From the NCBI GenBank assembly GCA_032718475.1, contig JAUCBJ010002640.1, positions 1-64,000 on the forward strand: a stretch of 64,000 nucleotides of DNA, given 5' to 3'. The DNA is from Nemertoderma westbladi. Lineage: Eukaryota; Xenacoelomorpha; Nemertodermatida; Nemertodermatidae. A program made the translations under genes and the position numbers. The notes beneath the pieces were generated by a model, which saw only the letters and a program-made list of their open reading frames with translations, was not told the DNA's origin and made no database searches. Shown here piece by piece: positions 1-10,309 of the stretch (positions are counted from its first letter, which is position 1; each line of letters opens with the position of its first letter).

Positions 1-288
1 ATTATTAGAGATTTGGAATGAGGGCGGGAGATTTTGACCCAAGAATTTTTGAGGCCCGGTATCTGAAATTCGTTGCATGTTGAGGCGTGGAGGGAATCGC
101 TGACGTAGATGGTAGTGCCACCATGCCGCGGTTTCACGGTTTGTAACAATAGGTGGATGGTAGTCGCTATTTTGAAAAAGGTTTAATAAAGTTTCGTCAT
201 TAAAAACCGTTTCAGTAGAGGTGTAGAGGTCTACAATATCAAATTTATACTTTAATGTTTGGGGGGAAAGTGTTAATGGAATCAAAAT
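1..288 (-). CDS. Partial open frame running off the window edge, unidentified
   Basis: On the minus strand one frame is open from an in-frame TGA at 289-291 down to base 1, about 96 codons, and it is still open at the edge. There is no convincing ATG near its beginning. An AG at about 251-250 would be a possible splice acceptor, so it may be an internal or last exon. The translation has a normal mixed composition, with stretches such as FDIVDLYTSTETVFNDE and AAWWHYHLRQRFPPRLNMQR, and it ends in QISNN at the edge. I do not recognise the family. It could be a host exon or part of a transposon ORF. Only the open length and composition support it. Confidence 0.3.
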   Translation of the reverse strand, partial: MLIPLTLSPQTLKYKFDIVDLYTSTETVFNDETLLNLFQNSDYHPPIVTNRETAAWWHYHLRQRFPPRLNMQRISDTGPQKFLGQNLPPSFQISNN

Positions 289-2032
289 TCAATGGTAGAC
301 TTCGAGCATTTTAAGTGTAAAATATAAAATGAATCTAATTTAGATGGCAAAAATTCTGTATTAATGATTGTTCAGTGAATGGACCTTGGTCAAAAGTTAA
401 GTTAGGGGTAGTTAAAAATTGATCTGCGTCAATGTTGGAGAATGATTGATCTGATATGGATGGGTCGGGTTGATCAGTTTTATTTTGTTAAAATATTTCT
501 TTACATTCGTTGGAAATGTCATTAAGGGGGGGACATTATGGACCTTTTTTTAAATGGCTGTCAATTAGTGTTAAATGATAATATTGCAATTTTGTCATGG
601 TCAACCACTGCATGGAAGGCCAAATAGCCTTTATAGTAAAATTTGAAAATTTATAGCATCCCTCTAGCGGCTGGCGGCGGAATTAAGGATTTCACTAAAA
701 TTGCTACTAGTCCCTCAATTTTGGTCCAAATTTCTTGAAACCAAATTTTGTGGACTCAGCGTCATCGACTCTACAAAAGTTTTCTTATAGCATTTTTAAT
801 TAGCCATTTTTATTTTAATTAATTAATTTAATTAATTAATTATCACATTTTTAATTAAAATTGGCTAATTAGAAAAAATGGTAGTATGTATAAAAATTCC
901 ATAAGATAACTTTTAAAGAGCTTCCAAAGCTCGTTCGAATGAGCCAAAAACGAAGAAAATTGGTTGAAAAATGACGGAGGAGTAGTAATTTGAAAATGAA
1001 AAATGTCGTTCCGAGAAAATGCCCTTCAAAGTTTAAACCATCCCGCCAAAATTGGCTGTCTGTGTTCTGGTTGGTTAATTATTTCTGGCACAAAGGATGC
1101 ACACCAACGAGCTAAAATGTTCATTACGGGGGTTTTTGGGGTCGCTGATTTCATTTCCGATGTCAGTTTTAATTGTTGGTGGAATCTAGTCTATCTGTCG
1201 GTCTTCTGACTTTCTTACAATTTGATGGACAGACCGTCATACGTAAATAAAGAGTGATAACTCGAGAACTGAAAGAGGTCTCACTAAGCTGTTTTCAGAT
1301 TTGTAATCCTCATTAAATTCTGCTCTAGGTGAAATAAAGAAACAATAATTAAATTGTTAATTATATAAATTGCCCCCCCCCCCCCCCCCCCCCATCTTAA
1401 ATGGAAACATTTCCTGGCAGCAATAAATAAGTTCGATATAAATAATAATAAATAAGTTCTATATTGTTAACATAAATCTCGCTACTAAATAGGTGCGAAC
1501 GACACGGCAAATGGTAAGATGCTTTACATATTGCGCAAGAAAAGCGGAAGAAAAGCTAAAGCTTACGGTGTGTTATACTACTAACTTAATTGTGCCGTTG
1601 TTTACATTTTAATTTTCATGATTCTATTTTTACATAAATAAAGCCGCCGAGGCATTATACCGGATATGAAAGCTAATATCTATACCGCTAATATAAGAAT
1701 AGCAGGATATATGCGCAGGTGCAGGAGGTGGTGACTGACATGTAATTACAAGAAAACTGGTCTGGCAAAACAAAATCTAACAAAACAAAGACACTAAAAA
1801 ATCAGCATCACAACTGACACCTAAGCCATGAACAGATAAGATAGATTGAGTATATTAATATAGCCAAATCATGTTCCATTATTGTAGCACTCTATATATA
1901 CAGTATATACATATTCATTAATCTCAGGAAACACTAAACAAACAAAGAATAGTTAATCGTACATTGTCATATTCAACTACATACATGTCAAACATAGCCT
2001 AAAACCAAAATAAAAAATACTTTAGGAATAAC
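289..2032. other. AT-rich intergenic stretch without recognisable gene
   Basis: I see no coding frame of quality here; the 68-codon open frame at 1003-1209 looks accidental. The stretch has a palindromic TTAATTAATT-type run around 815-845 and a 21-base poly-C run at 1373-1393. Nothing else can be named. Confidence 0.5.
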
Positions 2033-2529
2033 ATGTACATTAGGGTGGAGTGAAAAAAAAATTTTCTTTAATTTTAAGGGAAGCACTATTTTTCTGATGC
2101 CAAATCGGTCTAAACTAACTTTGCAAAAAAAAATTGTTGATTTCGAAAAATTTTAAGCGGGCCTCACGACACTTGAAAATTTCAAATTTTTGGGAAGGCA
2201 ATGCCAGTTTTGAAAATCCCAGATACTGTATTTTGTATTTTTGATAAAAGTTAAGTAAGACGCGAATATATAATGTCAAATAGGTTGGAAACAAACACAA
2301 CATGTGAAATTGTGATTTTCATATGAATCTCCCCCAGCCTCATGGCCTTTAAAATTTTGCAAAATTTGCCAAATTTCACCCTAAAAATAGAGCAAATCTA
2401 CTTCGTAGTCTCTATAGTTGAAGTCGATTTATGTGGTTTTGAGTTCTTCCTGAGTGAAAACCAAATCCCCTGATTTGATCACAACAATGTGAATACTAGA
2501 AACCCAGCTATTGAGAATTTGCCTTTGGA

Positions 2530-3690
2530 TAAAATTCCCTACTACTACTACTACTACTACTAGGATCGGCATGCTGCATTGCAGCTGCATTTTTAAGAAT
2601 GCTGTGCCGGCTTGTCAACAAAATTGCACCGCCACAACTCCTTATCACCCATGACATTTGCTAGATCATCCGCATCTTTAAGGCCAGTGTCCTTTAAGAT
2701 GCGTCTCAAGAAAGTCATGGGCTGTCCACCATGCTTATTCACTCCATGAGGCTTCCAAAGTACAAGATTATACACTGGTTGGTCCTCACGGCGAAAGCAA
2801 TGTCCTGCAAAGCGGAGGCGAATTTGTTCTAGTGTCAAGCTTGGGGGAACCAATGAGACACCTCCAATGTTATATAGTGTCTGGTTGGAGATGTGTGCAT
2901 TGTACTTGACACAATGAACCCGGCGTAGCATTCTTGTGAATGTGCCATCCAGAGATTTGGTGTCCTCAGCAGTTAGAGCCCAGCATGGACTCCCGTAGAG
3001 GTGTACTGGAACTACTGCTGCTCTAAATAATCGGATCTTAAGTTTCCGATTAATTCTCGGTTTCCCTTACGTATTCGAAGGTCCTCACCTGACTTCCGGA
3101 TCCATGATCCCAGGTAACAGAAGTCGTCCACATGCTCAAGCATACCATCCTTTGAGCTTATGCTCATCCGATCAGAGACTTGCTGAGGACTTTCAAAGTT
3201 AACTGTCAGAATTTTGGTCTTTCTGGAGTTAAGAAAAAGACCAACACTAGAAGCAGCATGTTCTAATGAGCTGAGGAGCCGTTGGGCTCCCTCTAATGAT
3301 TCTGAGAGTACTCCTAAGTCATCAGCAAAGTCTAGATCAGTTAGGTACTTGGCAGGATTTCCTCGACTTATGGAGCCAGTAGGTGGAGTTATCATCACCC
3401 CATCATCATTATAATGATCTAAGGATATGCGTAGAACATAGTCAACCACAATAATGAACAAGAATGGTGCAAGTGTGTCTCCTTGGAGGACGCCCCATAA
3501 CACTTCAAATGGTTCTGTGTCACCGTCAACAGTAGACACAAATGTTGTCGAACCATCGTATACTGATCTGATTGCTGCAATAATTTCATCAGGAATCCCA
3601 TATAATGAAAGTATGCTGAACATACGTGAGCGAGAGACTGAATCAAAGGCCTTGAAGAAGTCAACAAAGATAACAGCCAACACAGATAAA
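2530..3690 (-). pseudogene. 5'-truncated RTE-like LINE, reverse transcriptase fragment
   Basis: This minus-strand fragment matches the 3' third of the near-complete copy at 53760-57520 almost base for base. It starts abruptly within the reverse transcriptase (VIFVDFFKAFDSVS, palm motif A), keeps the catalytic LTDLDFADDLGVLS motif and QGDTLAPFLF, and ends with the element's 3' tail and a (CTA)n run at about 2530-2560. Compared with that copy it lacks 43 bp near 3060, just after RIRKG, which shifts the frame, so the C-terminal part (2593-2931) is read in another frame. It lies inside the fold-back element A. The truncation at the 5' side is typical of incomplete target-primed reverse transcription. 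It cannot be functional. Confidence 0.9.
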
Positions 3691-3937
3691 TTAGGAAAAC
3701 ACTAGTAAAACAGTAGTAAATCACTAGAAAAACATATGAAAAACACTGTAAAGCACCCAGAAAACAGTAAAAATATTGATCAACACGAAATTTAATACAT
3801 CTATTACACTGAATTGGTAATCTTAAATGTACTCCTCGGCCTCGCATAGCACACGTTAAGTAATCTCCGTAAAAAATACATTGGGAAAACACTATAAACC
3901 CTCTGGAAAACAGTGACATTTTACCTATATTCTGCTA

Positions 3938-4165
3938 GAAGGCGGGGTAGCCCAATTGGCTGAGCGCCAGGCCTACAATATATTGGTTGTAGGTTCAGCC
4001 CCGCCAGGGTCAACTCAGCTGCCTTTCATTTCATAAATTGAGTACCATACTGTAGTTAAATAAAATAAGTGGGAGCAAATCTTGGGATATTAGTAGCGCC
4101 CAACCCCTACCCTCGGTAGCAGCTATCGAAAGAGGAGCCTTCGGGTCGCCTCAACTGTTTGCTTG
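3938..4165 (+). mobile_element. tRNA-derived SINE-like insertion
   Basis: The first 70 bases fold like a tRNA relic: GCGGGGTAGCCCAATTGGC includes a box A-like TAGCNNAATTGG, and GGTTCAGCCCC stands where box B (GGTTCGANTCC) is expected. It is bounded by an 11-bp near-repeat, ATATTCTGCTA (3927-3937) and ATATGCTGCTA (4166-4176), which looks like a target duplication. The same insertion stands at the same site in fold-back copy B (19944-20166, minus). No poly-A tail is obvious. Confidence 0.55.
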
Positions 4166-5231
4166 ATATGCTGCTAATAATACTAGGTGAAAGAAGAAAT
4201 CAATCAGCATGCAGTTCAGCAATATCCTTGTTTTACTGGTCAGCCACTAGTACCAGTGTTGCTGTAATCTGGTATTACATAGTGTATTCCAGTATTATTA
4301 GTGTTGGATCATTTTATTTGCTAAATGTTGGCAGTTGAAATGCGGAAGTTGTGGTATTTATTATTAAGGATACCAAATATCAGAAAACTGAACTGACTAG
4401 AAAATCATGTGTGCAGGGTTCTAGATCATGCATCCGCGCTGCTAGCATCACACCAGTATGCAATTTCACTACAGTATCTCTGTAGGGGGGACCTAACTGT
4501 GGCCCTCTGGCTTTCTTAATATTAAATAACGCATCATCGGCATTTTAACTGTTCAACATTTAGCAGATGACAAGATCCAACCCTAACAATTATTGAATAC
4601 TGGAATAAACTAATACCAGAATCCACCATTACTGGGCCTCTACCGGCTGACCAGTAAGTGTTTTTCTAATGTTTTACTGTTTTACTTGTGTTTTCCTAAT
4701 TTAGAATTATCCTTCTTTCTCTACCTATACTGTTTATAATTATTGGGAATTTGATCCAAAGGCAAATTCACAGCCAGCTAGCTGGGTTTCTAGTATTGAA
4801 ATATAGTTGTGATCAAATCAGGGGATTTGGTTTTCACTCCGGAAGAACTCCAAACCCCAGTAAATCGATTTCAACTATAGAGACTACGAAGTACGTTTGC
4901 TGTATTTTTAGGGTGAAATTTGGCAAATTTGGCAAAATTTTAAAGGCCATGATGCTGGGGGAGATTCATATGAAAATCACAATTTCACATTTTGTGTTTG
5001 TTTCCAACCTATTTAACATTATATATTCGCATCTTGATTAAATTTTATCAAAAATACAAAATATCTGGGCTTTTCAAAACTGGCGCAAACTTCGCATAAA
5101 TGTGAAATGTTATAAATGTTATATTTTTAAGTTACAAGTGAATAGAAACTTCAATTTGTTAATTCTGTACTGGTCACCCGGTACCGACTCTACGTTTTTA
5201 CGATTTTATTATTTTATTTAAACCGACGATA

Positions 5232-6148
5232 ATGTCAATGGCGGAGGAGTTCGTGGCTCTTAGTGACGAAGTACTGTCAATACTAAAGTCAGTCAAAGAG
5301 AAGAAAAGTCTAAACAACACACAGGAAAGACTAGCTTCCGACAATCTCATGAAGATGGTAACATTGTATAGCATCACGATTGGAAAGCTGTCAGACTCGC
5401 AACGGGAAACAATTGCTGCTCAGAATAAGCTGATTGAATCTCGCACAAGCAACACTTACCCAGCGACTGCAACGAGTACGGAGGGACTAATCGTAACGCG
5501 CCCCACCAGCAGATGGCAGCGACAGAAACCTCAATCAGTTATCCCACAATCGCAACCGGAACCTCCCCATCAGTACCCAAGAGCCAACAGCCGAGAATGG
5601 GGCAAAACCTGGAGTCTGACCACCCCTCACCAGTCGACGAGGTTACTGAGGCATCCACTCCGTGGCGAACAGTCCCGGCTAGGCGTACCCGACCTCCCCC
5701 ATTAGTCGGGAGAAGGTCAGGAATGGGGCTGGGAGTCGTACCCCCCCCCCCCCCCCCCCGAGTCGATCGAGCCACTCAGGCATCTCGGCGTCTGGTGGGT
5801 CGATTCGATTCTGGTGTAACAGCAGAAGGAATCAAGGACTACCTGACGAAGGAATCACTCCCGTTCCAGGATGTAATCCCAGTCTCTCAAACAACTCACG
5901 TTTCAGCGGATCATCTGGATGACAATATTCCTACAGCATCCCAAGCGTTCCACTTAACCTGCTTTCAGGATGATCGCATTACCCTAATGAACCCCAACAA
6001 CTGGGAAGAGGGTGTTCTCATCCGGAATTACAAACTTACAGATACCGAATGCGCTGCATTCAACCTAAGGCCACGCCACGCACAAACGAGTACCGGTACC
6101 CCAGCCTCCAACAGGTCCTCTCCTACGGATCCAGAATCGAACAACTGA
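5232..6148 (+). pseudogene. LINE family 2 ORF1 protein, frameshifted
   Basis: The first part (5232 to about 5500) starts MSMAEEFVALSDEVLSILKS and looks helical, probably a coiled coil. It matches the minus-strand frame at 42899-43138 (MAEEFIRLQGEVISLIRSIK). The reading then passes to another frame from about 5513 to 6148, interrupted by a 19-base poly-C run at 5741-5759. Its C-terminal part (GRFDSGVTAEGIKDYL, then AFHLTCFQDDRITLMNPNNW) matches the second copy (RFQASVTADNVKDYL, AFHVQCSHDD). This looks like a small RNA- or nucleic-acid-binding domain, as in ORF1 proteins of other LINEs, but I cannot name the fold. Confidence 0.65.
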
Positions 6149-6152
6149 CTCC

Positions 6153-6500
6153 AACTCGCCCACCGAGCGCGCCCCGGCGCCGCAGTCGCCCACCCGGTGC
6201 CCTCTGACACTGCGGTCGCCCACCCGGCACCCCCCGGTGCTGCGGTCGCCCACCCGGCGCCCCCGGCACTGCGGTCGCCCACCCGGCGCCCCCTGGTGTT
6301 GCGGTCGCCCACCCGGTGCCCTCCGGCGCCACGGTCGCCCACCCGGTGCCCCCCGGCGCTGCGGTCGCCCACCCAGCGCCCCCCGGCGCTGCGGTCGCCA
6401 GCCCGGCGCCCCCTGGCGATGCGGTCGCCCACCTGGCGCCCCCCGGCGCTGCGGTCGCCCACCCGGCGCCCCCCGGCACTGCGGTCGCCAGCCGGGCACC
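6153..6500 (+). repeat. 30-bp GC-rich minisatellite between ORF1 and ORF2
   Basis: About eleven tandem copies of a 30-bp unit containing GCGGTCGCCCACCCGGCGCC; one copy is 29 bp and shifts the phase. All six frames stay open through it, so several spurious frames arise (for example a repeated AVAHPAPPG). It stands between the end of ORF1 and the finger/endonuclease frame. The second copy of this LINE family shows no such array, so it is likely an expansion private to this copy or subfamily. Confidence 0.9.
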
Positions 6501-9330
6501 AATTATTTTATGCCTAGGTTGCTCAAAGCCATATCGCTACTCAGCCAGCTTGATAAAGCACCACAAACACTGCATGCATTATCAGTCAATTAGCAATCTG
6601 CTAATGTTTAATGAACTTCCTTTCTGCAACGAACCCAGTTCGCTCTACTCTGCCAAGGGTCTCGGCTATTACAATATTGTAGCATGGAATGTTGAAGGAA
6701 CGTAGTCAACCATTGATACTACAACAGACGATACATTCATAGATTCTGACATACTTCTCTTGTCCGAAACATTTACATCAGACTTGGTAATCCCGGGCTT
6801 TGCCTGTCACAATGTACCATGCGAGAAATGTGATTTAGGGCGTCCATTGGGTGGTATTACTATATCGATTAATATGAAAACACCAATGCGCCAGGAGGTT
6901 ATCTATAACAGCTCGACCGTAATAGCTCTGCAAACTACTAACTTAGTGCTAATTTCTGCTTACTACCCACCAGCATCATATGTATCGGATATTCTGCTCG
7001 AGTTATCCAGAATAATTGTTCTCGCACGAACGAAAAGTACGTCAATGATATTACTCACAGGCGACTTTAACTGCCGGTTGGACGGCACGGATGATCGCGG
7101 AGATCAGCTATGCAGTTGCCTTCTTGGGGCTGGGTTGGTCTGCGTTAGCGATTTCTCAGTTCCTACATACAATTCCTGGAATGGTCAAAGCGTTATAGAC
7201 CTAGTTTTTGTTGATCACCATTTAGCTGATAAAGTAACAGTAAGTATACGTCCAACCACAAACACAAAACACCAGCGTGTATACATTATACATTGAATTG
7301 GAACTTGCAACCGCAATCACCTCAAGGAAACAACGAAATAAAACTGTCAAGAAAATTGATTTAGAAAGGCTTGGCAATATTTTAAGAACAGGAGATTTCC
7401 AACATGCAATCTCACATGGGGTGGATTCCATATGCACCTATATAACCTCAGCTATTACAAACTCATCAATGTCAGGTAAGCAAAGGAAATCAAAACCCTG
7501 GTTTGACCGAGAATGCTACCTGATGAAGCATGAGCGCACTTATAGATTCCAGATAATGAAACAAGATCCTACGCCTCAAACGAGGCAAATATACTCTACA
7601 TTAGCACAATCATATAAGAAACTGTTACTTACCAAAAAGAAGTTGTTTGAATCGCGAAAAGGGTCGGAGCTACTCACAGAGTGCGAGAATAACAAGTCTG
7701 AACAATGGCGCCCAAACCAAGCCAGTAGCCCAACAAGTATCAGAAGAATCGTGGTATACACATTTCACTGAGTTGTTATCTTCCAAACCACCGCCGCAAC
7801 TACCGCCGTCAATACCGGACCAACCGAATGATCAGCTAGATCGCCAAATAGAGCCGTCTGAAATAGCAGCTGCAATATCAAATACGAAGCCCCATAAGGC
7901 AGCCGGGCCTGATGGAGTGGCAAATGAGGCACTAAAATCAGGGCTTCTACAACTACTCCCGTATCTTCTAAGTTTGTTCACCCTTTGTTTTTCCTTAGGA
8001 GCTTGCCCAATAGTTTGGTTAACCTCATATCTACTCCCGCTCTATAAAGGAAAAGGAAAGAAGACATTCCCAGACAGCTATCGCGGAATAGCTCTCCTAT
8101 CGTGCCTGTTAATTGCGTGCTATACACTATTATTTTTGAGCGACTATATTTGTTTGCTGAGAACAAAGGTATTCTCCCCGCTACCCAATATGGTTTCCGC
8201 CGAGGTTATTCAACCCTGATGGCCGTTAAACGTATATATAATCATATAACAGTTGCCCTACAACCAGCTGGAGGTCATGCGTATTGCGTATTTGTAGACT
8301 TTACAAAGGCGTTCGACTCAGTCAACAGAGAAACCCTATGTCAACGTCTGGTAACTTTTGGTGTCAGCCGAAAGTTTATTGCGGCTATATGGGCACTTAT
8401 CGCAGTAAACTACGTCTGCATTTGTATTGGGACATGTATATTGGAACCGATTACTCAAACTGTAGGAGTCATACAAGGTGATAAGCTATCGCCCTTACTG
8501 TTTAGTATCTTTGTGGCAGATCTTCCATCCATTCTCATGGGAGCCCTCTGCCTTGTTATTATGTATGCAGATGATCTTGTCATAGTTGGGGATTCAATTA
8601 AGACCACTCAGGACGCTCTAGACAGGTTATCTAATTACTGCCGGGTCAACGACCTTACGGTCAACCTATCAAAATCAAAAGTAGTAAAATTTCGCAAAGG
8701 TGGACGGTTAGCTCAAAGCGACATATTATATTACAATGGCTCCAAACTTGAATTCAAAACAACTTTTAACTACCTAGGCGTCATTCTCTCCACAAAAAAT
8801 GGACCATCCGCGCATTATCAGCACTTATACAAAAAGGGTGTGGCCAGCTCCATCTGTATTGCAACTAAAGCAAATATGCAACATATATCGCTAGACTCAG
8901 CAAAGCGGCTATGGGCATCAGTAGTCTACCCCTCAGCAACATATGGATGCACCGTTTTTACCTCACTGGAAAACATACCGCAACTAGAACATGTACATCG
9001 CGTAAGAGCCTTCTATTACAAACTATGGTGCGGCATCCTCAACTGCCGTACTAAAGGCAATCGATAACTGTGATGGTGCAGAAATAAATCTCGTGTCCCT
9101 AACTGGGTTCCGCCGCAGAGCCGCAGCCCAGCTAATCGCCAATGGCTGCCATCATCGATTGTGTAAGAAGCCCAACTGCTGGAGGCCCATGGATAACTGT
9201 TTGTTGGTTATGTAACAGTAACGCTACCTCGGCCGCACATTATTCACAATGCCTTGGAATTCCGACCAACTTATCAGTATTAAGGTGCGCCCTGTACCTC
9301 ATGAGTATAGAACCCCCGACCGACACCTGA
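6500..9330 (+). pseudogene. LINE family 2 ORF2: endonuclease and reverse transcriptase, broken
   Basis: A C2H2-like finger (CLGCSKPYRYSASLIKHHKH, then C) precedes the endonuclease, which starts GYYNIVAWNVEG and is stopped by TAG at 6703-6705. It resumes in the same frame with DILLLSETF, TGDFNCRLDG (metal-binding Asp/Asn) and SVIDLVFVD. The reverse transcriptase follows in shifted frames: KAAGPDGVANEALKSG near 7890, SYRGIAL near 8080, GFRRGYS near 8190, FVDFTKAFDSVNR near 8290, QGDKLSPLLF near 8475 and the catalytic MYADDLV near 8560. A final zinc knuckle, CWLCNSNATSAAHYSQC, lies at about 9196-9250. At least four frameshifts and one nonsense codon make it inactive. Confidence 0.85.
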
Positions 9331-10309
9331 GCGATTAACCTATAACCTTGCTTCCTCGAACTCGTTTAATTGCATTTTTATTTATTAGTAGATATACATT
9401 TTATAATTAATTAATTATTTTAGCTATTTTATAAATTATTAATTCCATATGTTGGATTAAAGAATATAATTGTAATTAAATGTGAAATTTTCAACTGTCG
9501 TGAGGCCCGCTTAGAATTTTTCGAAATAAAAAATGTTTTTTTGCAAAGTTTCTTTAGACTGATTTGGCATCAGAAAAATAGTGCTTCCCTTAAAAATAAA
9601 GAAAACAATTTTTTTCACTCCACCCTAATGTACATGGCACCTTACAAACCACCATAATTTTATTTTCTTCACCAAATATGGGTTGTATAATTTTTAACAT
9701 ATAATAGACTACAAAGACTGATGTATTTATTAGAGTTCACAAATTTCCAACGATGATAGACTATTTACTAAGGGTACAGGTATCGCGATTCTAAGTTCGA
9801 AGGCTCATCACATATTTGTGGTTCGCCACACGCTATTGCAGGAGTGCATGTTGAGGTATCATACATGCAGATGATAACAGTGTTTACCGGTATACAGTAT
9901 ATTGGTATATTATCATCTTTGGGGAACGAAAAAGTTACATCTATACTTTTTGTGTAAATTAGATGAATAGTGTGGGCCACTTACAATGTGAATCTAGACC
10001 AACTTGGATTGAAAATGTAGCGAACTGGAAAGAACATTTAACACCTTTATGGACCTTTATTTTTTACCTACGTACGTAGAGAACAAATACTGCCATTTAT
10101 AGTACAATTATCATAATGTGAAACTTGGGGTCTATCTTCCCGGTATAGTAAATGAGAATAAATAATTTTTATTTAAAATTGGTGTATTGTATATTAATAT
10201 ACAATATATCTTTCTGGCCTAACTGATAAGTCGTTCCTACCAGGCTAAAGCCTCTGAAGTTCCTCTGAGTTTGTGCGGCGACTCTTTGAAGTTTGACTTT
10301 CCACCCAGG

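Larger units (their letters stand above)
5109..9477 (+). mobile_element. APE-type LINE (family 2), decayed copy
   Basis: The insertion is bounded by an 11-bp direct repeat AAATGTGAAAT at 5098-5108 and 9478-9488. Its removal restores the arm of the surrounding fold-back element as seen in copy B, so these are its true ends. The order is: 5' leader, ORF1 (5232-6148), a GC-rich minisatellite (about 6153-6500), a C2H2-like finger, an apurinic-type endonuclease, a reverse transcriptase with YADD, and a C-terminal zinc knuckle (to 9330). Frameshifts near 5740, 7290, 7710, 8100 and 9040 and a TAG at 6703 show that the copy is dead. A second, divergent copy lies at 39.5-43.1 kb. The clade (CR1/Jockey-like) is my inference. 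Confidence 0.85.
2041..9627. mobile_element. hAT-like fold-back element, copy A, with nested LINE insertions
   Basis: The element begins TAGGGTGGAGTGAAAAAAAA at 2041 and ends with the inverse (TTTTTTCACTCCACCCTA) at 9627. It is flanked by a perfect 8-bp target duplication ATGTACAT (2033-2040 and 9628-9635). An 8-bp duplication with a TAGGG-type end is characteristic of the hAT superfamily. Long inverted arms follow: 2041-2529 is inverted relative to about 4745-5098 plus 9489-9627, and 3690-3930 is inverted relative to sequence before 4740. No transposase frame lies in the element itself, so it is non-autonomous. Two LINEs are nested in it (about 2530-3690 and 5109-9477) and a SINE (3938-4165). 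Without these it would be close to the 2.4-kb copy B at 18534-20950. Confidence 0.85.

Noticed and set aside
3941-4015. A functional tRNA gene
   Set aside because: The D-, anticodon- and T-arm parts do not close into a proper cloverleaf and box B is altered; a SINE head fits better.
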